A stretch of DNA of 64,000 nucleotides from Haematospirillum sp. H4485 (GTDB lineage: Bacteria; Pseudomonadota; Alphaproteobacteria; Rhodospirillales; Rhodospirillaceae): positions 33,976 to 97,975 of the forward strand of contig NZ_JAAVSY010000011.1 of the NCBI RefSeq assembly GCF_012102745.1, in the 5' to 3' direction. This document shows positions 27,903-35,700 of the stretch, one piece after another (position 1 is the first letter of the stretch; each line of letters starts with the position of its first letter). The notes under the pieces are model-generated. The model was not told where the DNA came from and made no database searches. It saw only the letters and a list, made by a program, of their open reading frames with translations. The position numbers were made by a program, and so were the translations under genes.

Positions 27903-29426
27903 ATGACACGTGAGTCCTGTTGTCGGAACGGCTGGTCTTCCCCTGCATTCCGGGTTGCGTTGACGGTTGTTCTGGCTGTTACCGTGTGGCGTTTGTTCCA
28001 GTTGTTCGGGACGCCGGTTAACCTGTCGTTTGACGAAGCCCAGTATTGGAGCTGGTCAACTGATCCGGCATTTGGTTATTTCTCCAAACCGCCGTTTATT
28101 GCCTGGGTTATTGCCCTGACGACCAGCCTTGGCGGCGATTCCGAGCCATGGGTCCGGATCGGGGCGACATTGGCCCATGCCGTGACCGCGCTTCTGGTGT
28201 ATGGAGTCGGGTTTGTCCTGTTTGACCGCGACCATGCGGATGACAATGCCGGACGTCGTGTAGTTGGTGTCTGGAGTGCGGTGATCTATATCACTCTGCC
28301 GGCGGTTTCCCTGTCATCGATGCTGGTATCAACCGATGCATTCCTGTTGATGTTCTGGGCGCTGTCTCTTCTGGGGTTGGCTTGCATTGTAACGGGCGGG
28401 TCTGCCTGGTGGTGGCTGGCTGTCGGTCTTGGTCTTGGCTTTGGCCTTTTGTCCAAGTACGCGATGGTCTTTTTCATTGTCTCGGTTGTCCTGGCCCTGC
28501 TGTGGCATGCGCCTTGGCGTCGGTTCCTGAGGTCTCCCGGATTGTGGGGTGCTCTGGTTCTCGGGGCGGCTTTTTATGCGCCGAACATCTGGTGGAATCT
28601 GGCGCACGGGATGGCCAGCTATCGGCATACCGGGGATAATGTGAACCTTGGTGTCGATGTCTTCAATCCTTTGAACATGGTTGCATTCCTGGCTTCCCAG
28701 GCAGGGGTTTTTGGTCCGCTCCTGCTGGCGGTTCTGGTGCTTGCCCTTTGTGTTCCCGCACGGTCACGCTTGCACGTGGATTGGCGTTTTCGCTTCCTGG
28801 CGGCTTTCGTTGTGCCGGTTCTTGTGATCATGTCTGTGCAGGCCCTGATATCGCGGGCCAATGCAAATTGGGCTGCCCCGGCTTTTGTTGCTGCGGTTCC
28901 TCTTGTTGTGTCCTGGTGCCTGGGGACAGGATCCCGCGCGTGGGTCCTGCGGGCATCGATTGTGCTCCATGTTCTGGTCGCGTCCCTGGTCTATAACGCA
29001 GACAGTCTGGCAGCAGCCTTTGGTGTGAGGGTTCCCCCGGCCCTGGATCTCCAGAAGCGCGTGCGTGGGTGGGACGATGCCGGTCGCTGGGTTCGTGAAC
29101 TGAAGGCACAGAACCCCGAGCGTCCGTTGTTGTTTGATGACCGCAAGACTATGGCAACACTTTTGTATTACGCCCGTCCCTTGGCCTGGGACAGCTTCAT
29201 GTGGCACCCCGGTGATGTTGTGCACAATCACTATGAACTGACCATGCCGCTTCCTGATGTGCCGGGTGGTCGCTTCCTGTATGTGACCCGCCATGATCCG
29301 AGCGTGCTGTACCAGCGGTTCCAATCTGTTGAGCCTGTGGCTGTGTTCCGCTCTGCCGGGGTGGCTGGAGGGACGCTGGAGCTGTCGGCTTGGTATGTGG
29401 ACCATTTTCTGGGATATGGGCCATGA
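27903..29426 (+). CDS. GT39-family glycosyltransferase (module B)
   Basis: This polytopic protein of about 507 residues has the GT39 acidic loop NLSFDEAQYWSW and the partner loop YFSKPPFIAWVIALT. It should transfer a sugar from a polyprenyl phosphate donor at the outer face of the inner membrane. A periplasmic C-terminal region follows the last helix. ATG 27903 or ATG 27888 could start it; the latter overlaps lptG by 8 nt. It ends 4 nt inside the next PAP2 gene. Linkage to lptG suggests lipid A or LPS core as acceptor. Confidence 0.85.
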   Translation: MTRESCCRNGWSSPAFRVALTVVLAVTVWRLFQLFGTPVNLSFDEAQYWSWSTDPAFGYFSKPPFIAWVIALTTSLGGDSEPWVRIGATLAHAVTALLVYGVGFVLFDRDHADDNAGRRVVGVWSAVIYITLPAVSLSSMLVSTDAFLLMFWALSLLGLACIVTGGSAWWWLAVGLGLGFGLLSKYAMVFFIVSVVLALLWHAPWRRFLRSPGLWGALVLGAAFYAPNIWWNLAHGMASYRHTGDNVNLGVDVFNPLNMVAFLASQAGVFGPLLLAVLVLALCVPARSRLHVDWRFRFLAAFVVPVLVIMSVQALISRANANWAAPAFVAAVPLVVSWCLGTGSRAWVLRASIVLHVLVASLVYNADSLAAAFGVRVPPALDLQKRVRGWDDAGRWVRELKAQNPERPLLFDDRKTMATLLYYARPLAWDSFMWHPGDVVHNHYELTMPLPDVPGGRFLYVTRHDPSVLYQRFQSVEPVAVFRSAGVAGGTLELSAWYVDHFLGYGP

Positions 29427-30151
29427 AGGTGCGGGCGTCATACGTTTGGCGCGCTGGGATGCACCTGTCCTGGCTTCTGTTGTCCGCAGCTGTTTTCTGG
29501 ACTTTTCCGGGCATTGATCTGGGCATCAGCGGGCTGTTCTGGACACCGTCCGACGGGTGGTTCCTGGCCCACGATCCCGTACCCGAGTTTGTTCGCAAGG
29601 ATTTTCCCCGCCTTCTGATTGGTGGGGTTGTTTTTCTTGTGTGCTTATGGGGTATTTTGCGTCTGTGTCACCGCCCTTTGTCTTGGTTGACCGGGCGGGT
29701 CTGCGCCTATCTGGTGATCAGTCTGGCAACCGGTCCGGGGCTTCTGGCCAATGTTCTGTTCAAGGAGAACTGGGGTCGTGCCCGTCCTCGCCAGATTATG
29801 GAATTTGGTGGTGACAGTGTGTTTACCCCGCCGTTCCTAGTGACAGACCAGTGTATTTCAAACTGTTCCTTTGTCTCTGGTCATGGCGCACTTGGATTCT
29901 GGATGACGGCACTGACCTTTGTGGTTCCCCTGCGGTGGAGAGGGCGGGTTTTCCTGACGACCTTTTTGGCCGGATCGGTTGTAGGCCTGGTGCGGATCCT
30001 GCAGGGTGGGCACTTTTTCTCCGATGTTTTTTATGCTGCTGTTCTGGTCATCGGGGTTAATTATCTTCTTGCGCGCTGGATTCTGGGAATCAAGGGTCTC
30101 TCCTGTCAGAAATCTGGTACCTGCAGGTCTCCGTCGTCCCACCCATCTTGA
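29423..30151 (+). CDS. PAP2-family membrane phosphatase (module B)
   Basis: The 242-residue membrane protein has the motifs KENWGRARP (Kx6RP), CSFVSGHGALG and RILQGGHFFSD. The usual PSGH is VSGH here and the SR pair is VR, so it is a divergent member, similar to lipid A or phosphatidylglycerol-phosphate phosphatases. ATG 29423 overlaps the GT39 stop by 4 nt. Its 3' end overlaps the convergent protease-like gene by 46 bp. Confidence 0.85.
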   Translation: MKVRASYVWRAGMHLSWLLLSAAVFWTFPGIDLGISGLFWTPSDGWFLAHDPVPEFVRKDFPRLLIGGVVFLVCLWGILRLCHRPLSWLTGRVCAYLVISLATGPGLLANVLFKENWGRARPRQIMEFGGDSVFTPPFLVTDQCISNCSFVSGHGALGFWMTALTFVVPLRWRGRVFLTTFLAGSVVGLVRILQGGHFFSDVFYAAVLVIGVNYLLARWILGIKGLSCQKSGTCRSPSSHPS

Positions 30152-31455
30152 CGCGTATCATTGGGGTGACGAATTTTCAGGTTCAGGTGTTGCAGGGCAT
30201 CCCGGATGGGAATGAAGAAATTCAGTCCGCTTGACAGTTTTCCCGGTTTTTCACTGATGCCGATGACATTGCCAGAGGCATCAAGCAATGGGCCGCCGGC
30301 ATGACCACCATGAATATTCGCATCGGCCTGAATGCGCTGGAGACCATGGGTATTATTCCCAAACCGGTTGATGATTCCGCGGCTGATGGTTCCGGCCATG
30401 GACCGGCTGCGGGGGGTGCCAATGGCATAAACAGCCTCTGCTATACGGGCTTGGCTTTGCCGGATTGGCAGGGGCAGATGCCCCGCTTTTTCGACCTGTA
30501 TCAGGGCGACGTCCCGTGCTTCGTCATAACGGACGATATCACCGGAGAATGTTCGTCCGGTGTTCAGTGTAATACGTACAACGTCCATTCCTTCCACAAC
30601 GTGGTAATTGGTCAGGATCAGATCCGGGGCGATAAAAAAGCCTGATCCATGGTCAGTCCCGTTGTCGACCGTGACAACAGACCGGCGTACGCCCTCGACA
30701 TGCTGATCCAGCGGTGTATCAAAGAGAGAAACCGATGGCAGCCATATCTCGTCCCCGGTTTTTGCAGCCAGTGTGCTGCTGCGGGTTGGTCGCGGAGCCA
30801 TCACCAGACGACGCATCCCTTCACTGGCGGCAAAGTTGCCGGCAGCCTGTGCAAACGCCTCTGCCACCAGAACGGCAGCCGCGTCAACAACGGGTGCCCT
30901 TAATGAAAAGAACCCGGATGTCCTGTCCTCGTGCACGATTTTTCGTTCCACAACGGAAAGGACTTGCCAGTACACGCGAACAGTTCCGGATCCGCTTTGT
31001 GCGTCCAGCCTGCTGCCTGTCCATAGATTGAGGGTGTCACACAGGTTGAAGCGAATGTCCTCGATCTGTGCGGATACCAGATAGGCAGCCTGGGGCATGT
31101 TGCCGATCCGATCCCCGAACAGGTTTGCAGGATCGCCGGTTACGGTATAGCCGGCCATGCTGAACTGTTCATGGAACATATCGTTGAATTCAAGGCTTTT
31201 TATTTTGCGGCTTGTTGCATCACCAGTCCAGTGGATCTGTCGTCCACCGTCCACGCATTCCAACCCCATGCGGTATCCCCCGATCAGGCTGCCCCGGCGC
31301 ACACGGATTGTTCCCTTGTGGAAACGAATGGGAGCCAGGACCGCATCTTCAGGAAAAGGGGGAGCGTTGGCGTAGGGAACCTTGTCAACCTTGATCCCGT
31401 CCACGCAGCCAGCAAGACCGGCCACTGCGATCATTGCCAGCAGTTTGTATCGCAC
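30106..31455 (-). CDS. Lipoprotein with S1C (trypsin/HtrA-like) fold lacking the catalytic serine
   Basis: The 449-residue protein has a lipobox LAGC (Cys17), an N-terminal domain of about 200 residues that I do not recognise, and a C-terminal chymotrypsin-like domain (about 255-420). The catalytic histidine (His285 in LTNYHVVEG) and aspartate (Asp315 in EARDVALIQ) are present, but the GNSGGPL motif reads GHAGGPL, with Ala386 in place of serine. The codon is GCC. There is no PDZ domain. It should therefore be a non-catalytic, outer- or inner-membrane anchored periplasmic protein, perhaps a binding or regulatory subunit. Confidence 0.85.
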   Translation of the reverse strand: MRYKLLAMIAVAGLAGCVDGIKVDKVPYANAPPFPEDAVLAPIRFHKGTIRVRRGSLIGGYRMGLECVDGGRQIHWTGDATSRKIKSLEFNDMFHEQFSMAGYTVTGDPANLFGDRIGNMPQAAYLVSAQIEDIRFNLCDTLNLWTGSRLDAQSGSGTVRVYWQVLSVVERKIVHEDRTSGFFSLRAPVVDAAAVLVAEAFAQAAGNFAASEGMRRLVMAPRPTRSSTLAAKTGDEIWLPSVSLFDTPLDQHVEGVRRSVVTVDNGTDHGSGFFIAPDLILTNYHVVEGMDVVRITLNTGRTFSGDIVRYDEARDVALIQVEKAGHLPLPIRQSQARIAEAVYAIGTPRSRSMAGTISRGIINRFGNNTHGLQRIQADANIHGGHAGGPLLDASGNVIGISEKPGKLSSGLNFFIPIRDALQHLNLKIRHPNDTRQDGWDDGDLQVPDF

Positions 31456-31669
31456 GTTATGCCCCGTATCTATAATTGATGATAGAAGTATCGTCTTTCA
31501 CAAACAATCTCAAGGATCTTTTGCAGGGCTATAGTGCCAGAGCGGTGGATACGATCTGCCGGTTCTCGCTTTTCCGGTACGGTACGTATAACATTGCGGC
31601 TTCGTGATAGAGCCCTGCTGCCCGGGCGGTGTGCAGGGTTCGGGATATGTATACAAGGACATGCGTGCA

Positions 31670-31999
31670 ATGGCTGAAGGCAGCCCGGATATTCTGGAGA
31701 ACTTGTTTGCCCTGATCAACAGCCGGAAGGATGCTGATCCGGAATGTTCCCACACAGCAAGGCTTTATGCGAAGGGTCGCAAGAAAATAGCCCAAAAAGT
31801 CGGTGAAGAAGCAGTGGAAATTGCTATCGCATCACTGGTGGAAAGCCGTGAGGACGTTGTCGGTGAGAGTGCGGATCTGCTGTATCACCTTTTGGTCCTG
31901 TGGTCAGACTGCGGTATTGTTCCGTCCGATGTATGGCAGGCCATGCAGGATCGTTTCGGTGAAGATGGCATCGACGGGAAGAAGGCACGCCCGTTATAA
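31670..31999 (+). CDS. hisE: Phosphoribosyl-ATP diphosphatase
   Basis: The 109-residue protein is the standalone HisE type, which hydrolyses phosphoribosyl-ATP to phosphoribosyl-AMP in histidine synthesis. DPECSHTARLYAKGRKKIAQKVGEEAVEIAIA is the MazG-like metal-binding helix pair with EEAVE; HLLVLWSDCGI follows. ATG 31670 has AAGGA ten nt upstream; ATG 31661 is too close to it. The rest of the his operon is not nearby; only hinT remains as a usual neighbour. Confidence 0.93.
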   Translation: MAEGSPDILENLFALINSRKDADPECSHTARLYAKGRKKIAQKVGEEAVEIAIASLVESREDVVGESADLLYHLLVLWSDCGIVPSDVWQAMQDRFGEDGIDGKKARPL

Positions 32000-32053
32000 G
32001 CGCACTTGGTGCCATGCTTTTCATGTTTGTTCCGGTGACGCAAGGAGACAACG

Positions 32054-32416
32054 ATGAGTTACGATTCCGGTAATATTTTTGCCCGTATCCTGCGTGGCGA
32101 GGTTCCCTGCAACCGGGTCTATGAAGATGATCATGTTCTGGCCTTCCACGATGTCAATCCAGCCCGCCCGGTTCATGTACTGGTCATCCCCAAGGGTGCC
32201 TATCGATCCGTCAACGAAATGGCTGCCGATGGCAAGGATGTGGAAATCGCCGCCCTGTTTCGTGCCATCGAGAAAGTGGCAGCCCTGACCAAGGTTCGTG
32301 ACAGCGGTTATCGTGTGGTTTCGAATGTTGGTGCGAATGGGCATCAGGAGGTACCGCATCTGCATTTCCATGTCCTTGGCGGTGGGCCGGTTGGTCCGAT
32401 GGTAAAGCGCGACTGA
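32054..32416 (+). CDS. hinT: HIT-family (HinT-like) nucleotide-binding hydrolase
   Basis: The 120-residue protein begins IFARILRGEVPCNRVYEDD and carries the histidine triad as HLHFHVLGG. HinT proteins hydrolyse nucleoside phosphoramidates and acyl-adenylates. AAGGAG lies 6 nt before the ATG. It follows hisE, as in many alphaproteobacteria. Confidence 0.94.
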   Translation: MSYDSGNIFARILRGEVPCNRVYEDDHVLAFHDVNPARPVHVLVIPKGAYRSVNEMAADGKDVEIAALFRAIEKVAALTKVRDSGYRVVSNVGANGHQEVPHLHFHVLGGGPVGPMVKRD

Positions 32417-32429
32417 TACCGTTTTGTTT

Positions 32430-33410
32430 TTATCGGGGGAGTTGGTTTGCCTTCCGGTAGGCCTCGCTGGCCTTGTGCAGGGCGGGTATTTCAGTGCCCG
32501 TTCCATGCGCGGGGATTCCCGATTGTAGCAGGCTGACCGGTACAGGAGGCGTTGTGGGCAAGGATACAAGGCCCTGGGCTTCAAGGGCTTTGCGCTGCTG
32601 GGCCTTGTTGTCTCCCTTGTCTCCATTATTGTCTTCGTGCTTTGTGGCTGACGTCTCTTTCTGGTCCGTGTTGTGTTGGGGTATGGTTTGCCGTTCTGGT
32701 GTTGGTGCAAGGTGTGATGATTCGCGTACCAATTGCTCCAGGGCCGTCATGGAGGAAACCTCACCCATCGGTCGGATGGTCGATGCCGGAATCCGTGATG
32801 GTGTAATCGGTCTGGATGCTTTTGGCATGACGGCTGTGGCTGGATGGGCAGGAAACATGCGCAGGGGGGTGATGATTGCGGTTGCATCGGCTGCGGCCAT
32901 TGATGGTTCGGTGACGGTCTGTGTTGCTGCAGGCTCCGGGATTGGGGTGGATGAAGAGACCGCTTCATTTCCTGCCTCGGCCGGGGGTACAGTCTCTTCC
33001 GTGACAGATGCAACCCGGGTCTCTGCTTTCTTCTTGTTCCTGATGGCGTTTTGCCCCGCATCTTCGCCATTGAACATGGCCACGACGTGTTCATCGATCG
33101 GGGCACCTGTAATTTCTTCTACCCCGACATCAAGGGCGGCAAGACCAAGCCCGATCGGGCCGAAGAACAAGGCCCCACCGGCCAGTTTTGCTTCACCCCG
33201 AATTGTATCTCCGGTCAATTCCCGGTAAAGACTTCCAACAATTGGTATGTGCTGCAGCGGATTCACGACGTCCAGGAAATCCCAGAAAGACAGAGGATTC
33301 TCGTCCGTCTCGGCTGAGGCGCTTGTGGCGACAGTTCCCCCCCCGGGTTCCATGCTGATACCCGGCAGATAGGGGGCGTTGTTCCATCCTTCATACGGAC
33401 TGACGGGCAT
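32430..33410 (-). CDS. Hypothetical protein with hydrophobic N-terminal domain and disordered tail
   Basis: No named family is recognised. The 326-residue protein has a conserved-looking N-terminal part (about residues 38-105) with FWDFLDVVNPLQHIPIVG, YRELTGDTI and a Gly/Leu-rich hydrophobic stretch (LAGGALFFGPIGLGLAAL) that could be a membrane hairpin. The remaining 200 residues are Thr/Pro/Ala-rich and charged, probably disordered. I recall similar short N-terminal domains in other Rhodospirillales hypotheticals, but cannot give a function. ATG 33410 has AGGA close upstream. It lies after ribA on the same strand. Confidence 0.6.
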   Translation of the reverse strand: MPVSPYEGWNNAPYLPGISMEPGGGTVATSASAETDENPLSFWDFLDVVNPLQHIPIVGSLYRELTGDTIRGEAKLAGGALFFGPIGLGLAALDVGVEEITGAPIDEHVVAMFNGEDAGQNAIRNKKKAETRVASVTEETVPPAEAGNEAVSSSTPIPEPAATQTVTEPSMAAADATAIITPLRMFPAHPATAVMPKASRPITPSRIPASTIRPMGEVSSMTALEQLVRESSHLAPTPERQTIPQHNTDQKETSATKHEDNNGDKGDNKAQQRKALEAQGLVSLPTTPPVPVSLLQSGIPAHGTGTEIPALHKASEAYRKANQLPR

Positions 33411-33546
33411 GGTCCTGTTTGCCTTGTCCTGACAGTATTCTGCCCTTGGGCAATGCAACGATTATGCCATTTTGCTCAGATCGCCTTGCCGCGCGGCGTC
33501 GCGTCGTGGACTGTTCGTGTCAGTCGGCAAAATGTGCCGCCCGGTT

Positions 33547-34692
33547 CTAGAGGATGTGCCCACCTTTTTCGGCTTTGGTTCGCAGATAGGACAGGTTGTG
33601 CACGTTGCTGGCAAAGACATGGGCCACACGTTCATCAATACGGATGCCATGACGGGCCAGTGCGGCAACCTTGTCGGGATTGTTTGTCAACAGGCGAACA
33701 CGGCTGAAGCCCAGTTGCAGAAGCATTTCGGCGGCAGGCAGGAACAGGCGCTCATCATCATGGAATCCCAGCTGCCCGTTGGCATCCATGGTGTCAAACC
33801 CACGGTCCTGCAAATGATAGGCACGCAGCTTGTTGACCAGGCCAATACCCCGGCCTTCCTGTGCCAGGTACAGAAGAACCCCGCTCCCCTCGCGGGCGAT
33901 AACATCGATAGCCCCGCGCAGTTGGTCGCCACAGTCACAACGCAGCGACCCCAGCAGATCTCCGGTGAAACATTCCGAGTGCAGACGGACCAGTACTGGT
34001 TGCTCCGGATCCGGGTTTCCTATGATGATGGCCAGATGCTCGATTCCACCATCAGCCGGGCGGAAGGCTACGATACGGGTGTTCTCGGCACCCTGCAGCG
34101 GAACCCGGGCATCCCCGACCGGGCGCAGACTACGGGCTGCTGTCGGCAGGTAGGACAGGATGTGGGCACTATCAACGGTCAGAAGGTCGCGCTCGGCAGC
34201 CCAGTGTCGTATGTCAGTATGCCCGGGCAGAGATGTGGCCACCACGACAGGCAGCAGGCGTGCAATCTTGGCCAGAAGGACGGCAGCGTGTTCCAGACCT
34301 TCCGGGGCACCTGGACGCATGGAGTCCGCAGTACATGCCATTGCCGGCCCGGTACGGTCTGTTCCGTGTACGGGATCACCAAGCATGGTCACCTGATCGA
34401 CCGTAAGAGGGACGGGGGGCCGGAACGCTATGACCGGCGCGTCTGTTGCCTCGTATCCAAGAGCTTCTGCCCGCCGGCCTGTCATCAGAAGAGCTGGCGC
34501 TGTGTTTGTCAGATGACCAAAGCGTTCCAGGCTTTCTTCTGTAAGGGTTTCGGCTGACTGGATCAGCAGACCCTTCCCCGTAAGGTCTGTCAGGACAACA
34601 GTGCCACCACGCCGGAATTCGGCAACAACACGATCCACCGCTACAAGGGCAGATGGTGGTGGGGAGCTGGCGGGTGGGACGGGTCTGGTCAT
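33547..34692 (-). CDS. ribA: GTP cyclohydrolase II with degenerate RibB-like N-terminal domain
   Basis: The 381-residue protein has an active-looking GCH II domain in its C-terminal half: zinc ligands in ECFTGDLLGSLRCDCGD, then LYLAQEGRGIGLVNKLRAY and RLLTNNPDKV. GCH II starts riboflavin synthesis from GTP. The N-terminal half aligns in pattern with RibB (FRRGGTVVLTD, SAETLTEESLERFG) but the acidic REDEGD-type metal and substrate motif is missing, so it probably does not make dihydroxybutanone phosphate. Such ribA forms occur in other alphaproteobacteria. No FMN riboswitch is visible upstream. Confidence 0.9.
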   Translation of the reverse strand: MTRPVPPASSPPPSALVAVDRVVAEFRRGGTVVLTDLTGKGLLIQSAETLTEESLERFGHLTNTAPALLMTGRRAEALGYEATDAPVIAFRPPVPLTVDQVTMLGDPVHGTDRTGPAMACTADSMRPGAPEGLEHAAVLLAKIARLLPVVVATSLPGHTDIRHWAAERDLLTVDSAHILSYLPTAARSLRPVGDARVPLQGAENTRIVAFRPADGGIEHLAIIIGNPDPEQPVLVRLHSECFTGDLLGSLRCDCGDQLRGAIDVIAREGSGVLLYLAQEGRGIGLVNKLRAYHLQDRGFDTMDANGQLGFHDDERLFLPAAEMLLQLGFSRVRLLTNNPDKVAALARHGIRIDERVAHVFASNVHNLSYLRTKAEKGGHIL

Positions 34693-34903
34693 GCTGGAAT
34701 GTCGGAATCCTGACTATCGGGTCCGGTCATGGATGACCCGGTTCGTAGAAGAAAGTGTCACGGGCTTGGCGTCCGCGCTTCCCGATGGTAGATAGGACAG
34801 TATTGGCGTTGTGAAAAGACAGTGTTTTTGCACTGGCGGGAATTTTTCCCCGGTTACCCCCGTATTTGTAGCGTGTTGTCTTGAGGCAGAGGAGTGTCCG
34901 CCC

Positions 34904-35596
34904 ATGGCCGATGGCCGTTTTATACTCCTTGTTGATGATGATGTGGTTCTGCGGCGCACTCTTGCGATGCAGCTTCAGGACCAGGACGATATTGCCACTG
35001 TAACCGAAGCGGCTTCAGGGGGTGAGGCGATCTGTGCCGCGACATCCTCCCCCGTTCCGCTGGATCTTATTTTGCTGGACCTGGGCCTTCCGGATATGGA
35101 CGGGCGTGATGTCTGTCGCCAGTTGAGGGCAGAAGGTGTGCGCTGCCCCATTATTATGCTGACAAGTCTTGATAGTGAATACGACACGGTAACGGGCCTG
35201 GAAGCCGGAGCCAACGACTACGTGACCAAGCCGTTCCGTATGGCTGTGTTGCTGGCCCGTCTCAGGGCGCATATGCGTCAGCACCGTCAGTCTGATGATG
35301 CTGTGTTTGCTGTTGGCCCTTATCGTTTTGTGCCTGCGTCAAAGATGTTGGAAGAAGCTTCAGGGCGGAAGATTCGCCTGACAGAAAAAGAAGCTGCAAT
35401 CCTCAAATATCTATACCGGCAGGGGCGGGCGGTGGACCGGGAAACCCTGCTGCATGAGGTGTGGGGATATAATGCCGCTGTCAGTACTCATACGCTTGAG
35501 ACTCATATCTACCGGCTGCGTCAAAAGATTGAACCTGTCAGCGGCGAGACAACCCTGTTACTGACCGAAGAAGGGGGATATCGGCTCAGTCCCTGA
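34904..35596 (+). CDS. OmpR/PhoB-type response regulator
   Basis: The 230-residue protein has a receiver domain with VDDD acidic pocket, phospho-acceptor Asp in LILLDLGLPDMDG, MLTS and the TKPF lysine, and a winged-helix output domain (RLTEKEAAILKYL, THTLETHIYRLRQKI). It lacks an adjacent histidine kinase. ATG 34904 follows GAGGAG by about 11 nt; the longer frame adds 31 residues with no homology. The next gene is a TIGR02302 protein, an association seen in other Rhodospirillales. Targets are not readable. Confidence 0.9.
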   Translation: MADGRFILLVDDDVVLRRTLAMQLQDQDDIATVTEAASGGEAICAATSSPVPLDLILLDLGLPDMDGRDVCRQLRAEGVRCPIIMLTSLDSEYDTVTGLEAGANDYVTKPFRMAVLLARLRAHMRQHRQSDDAVFAVGPYRFVPASKMLEEASGRKIRLTEKEAAILKYLYRQGRAVDRETLLHEVWGYNAAVSTHTLETHIYRLRQKIEPVSGETTLLLTEEGGYRLSP

Positions 35597-35700
35597 TATT
35601 CCGCTATTTTTCAGGATCCAGGCCCCTTGTGATGGCCTTGTTTGTGACAGCGTGCCTACGCTGTCTTCGTCCTTGATGGATGGCCCCGTAAACTGGGGGC

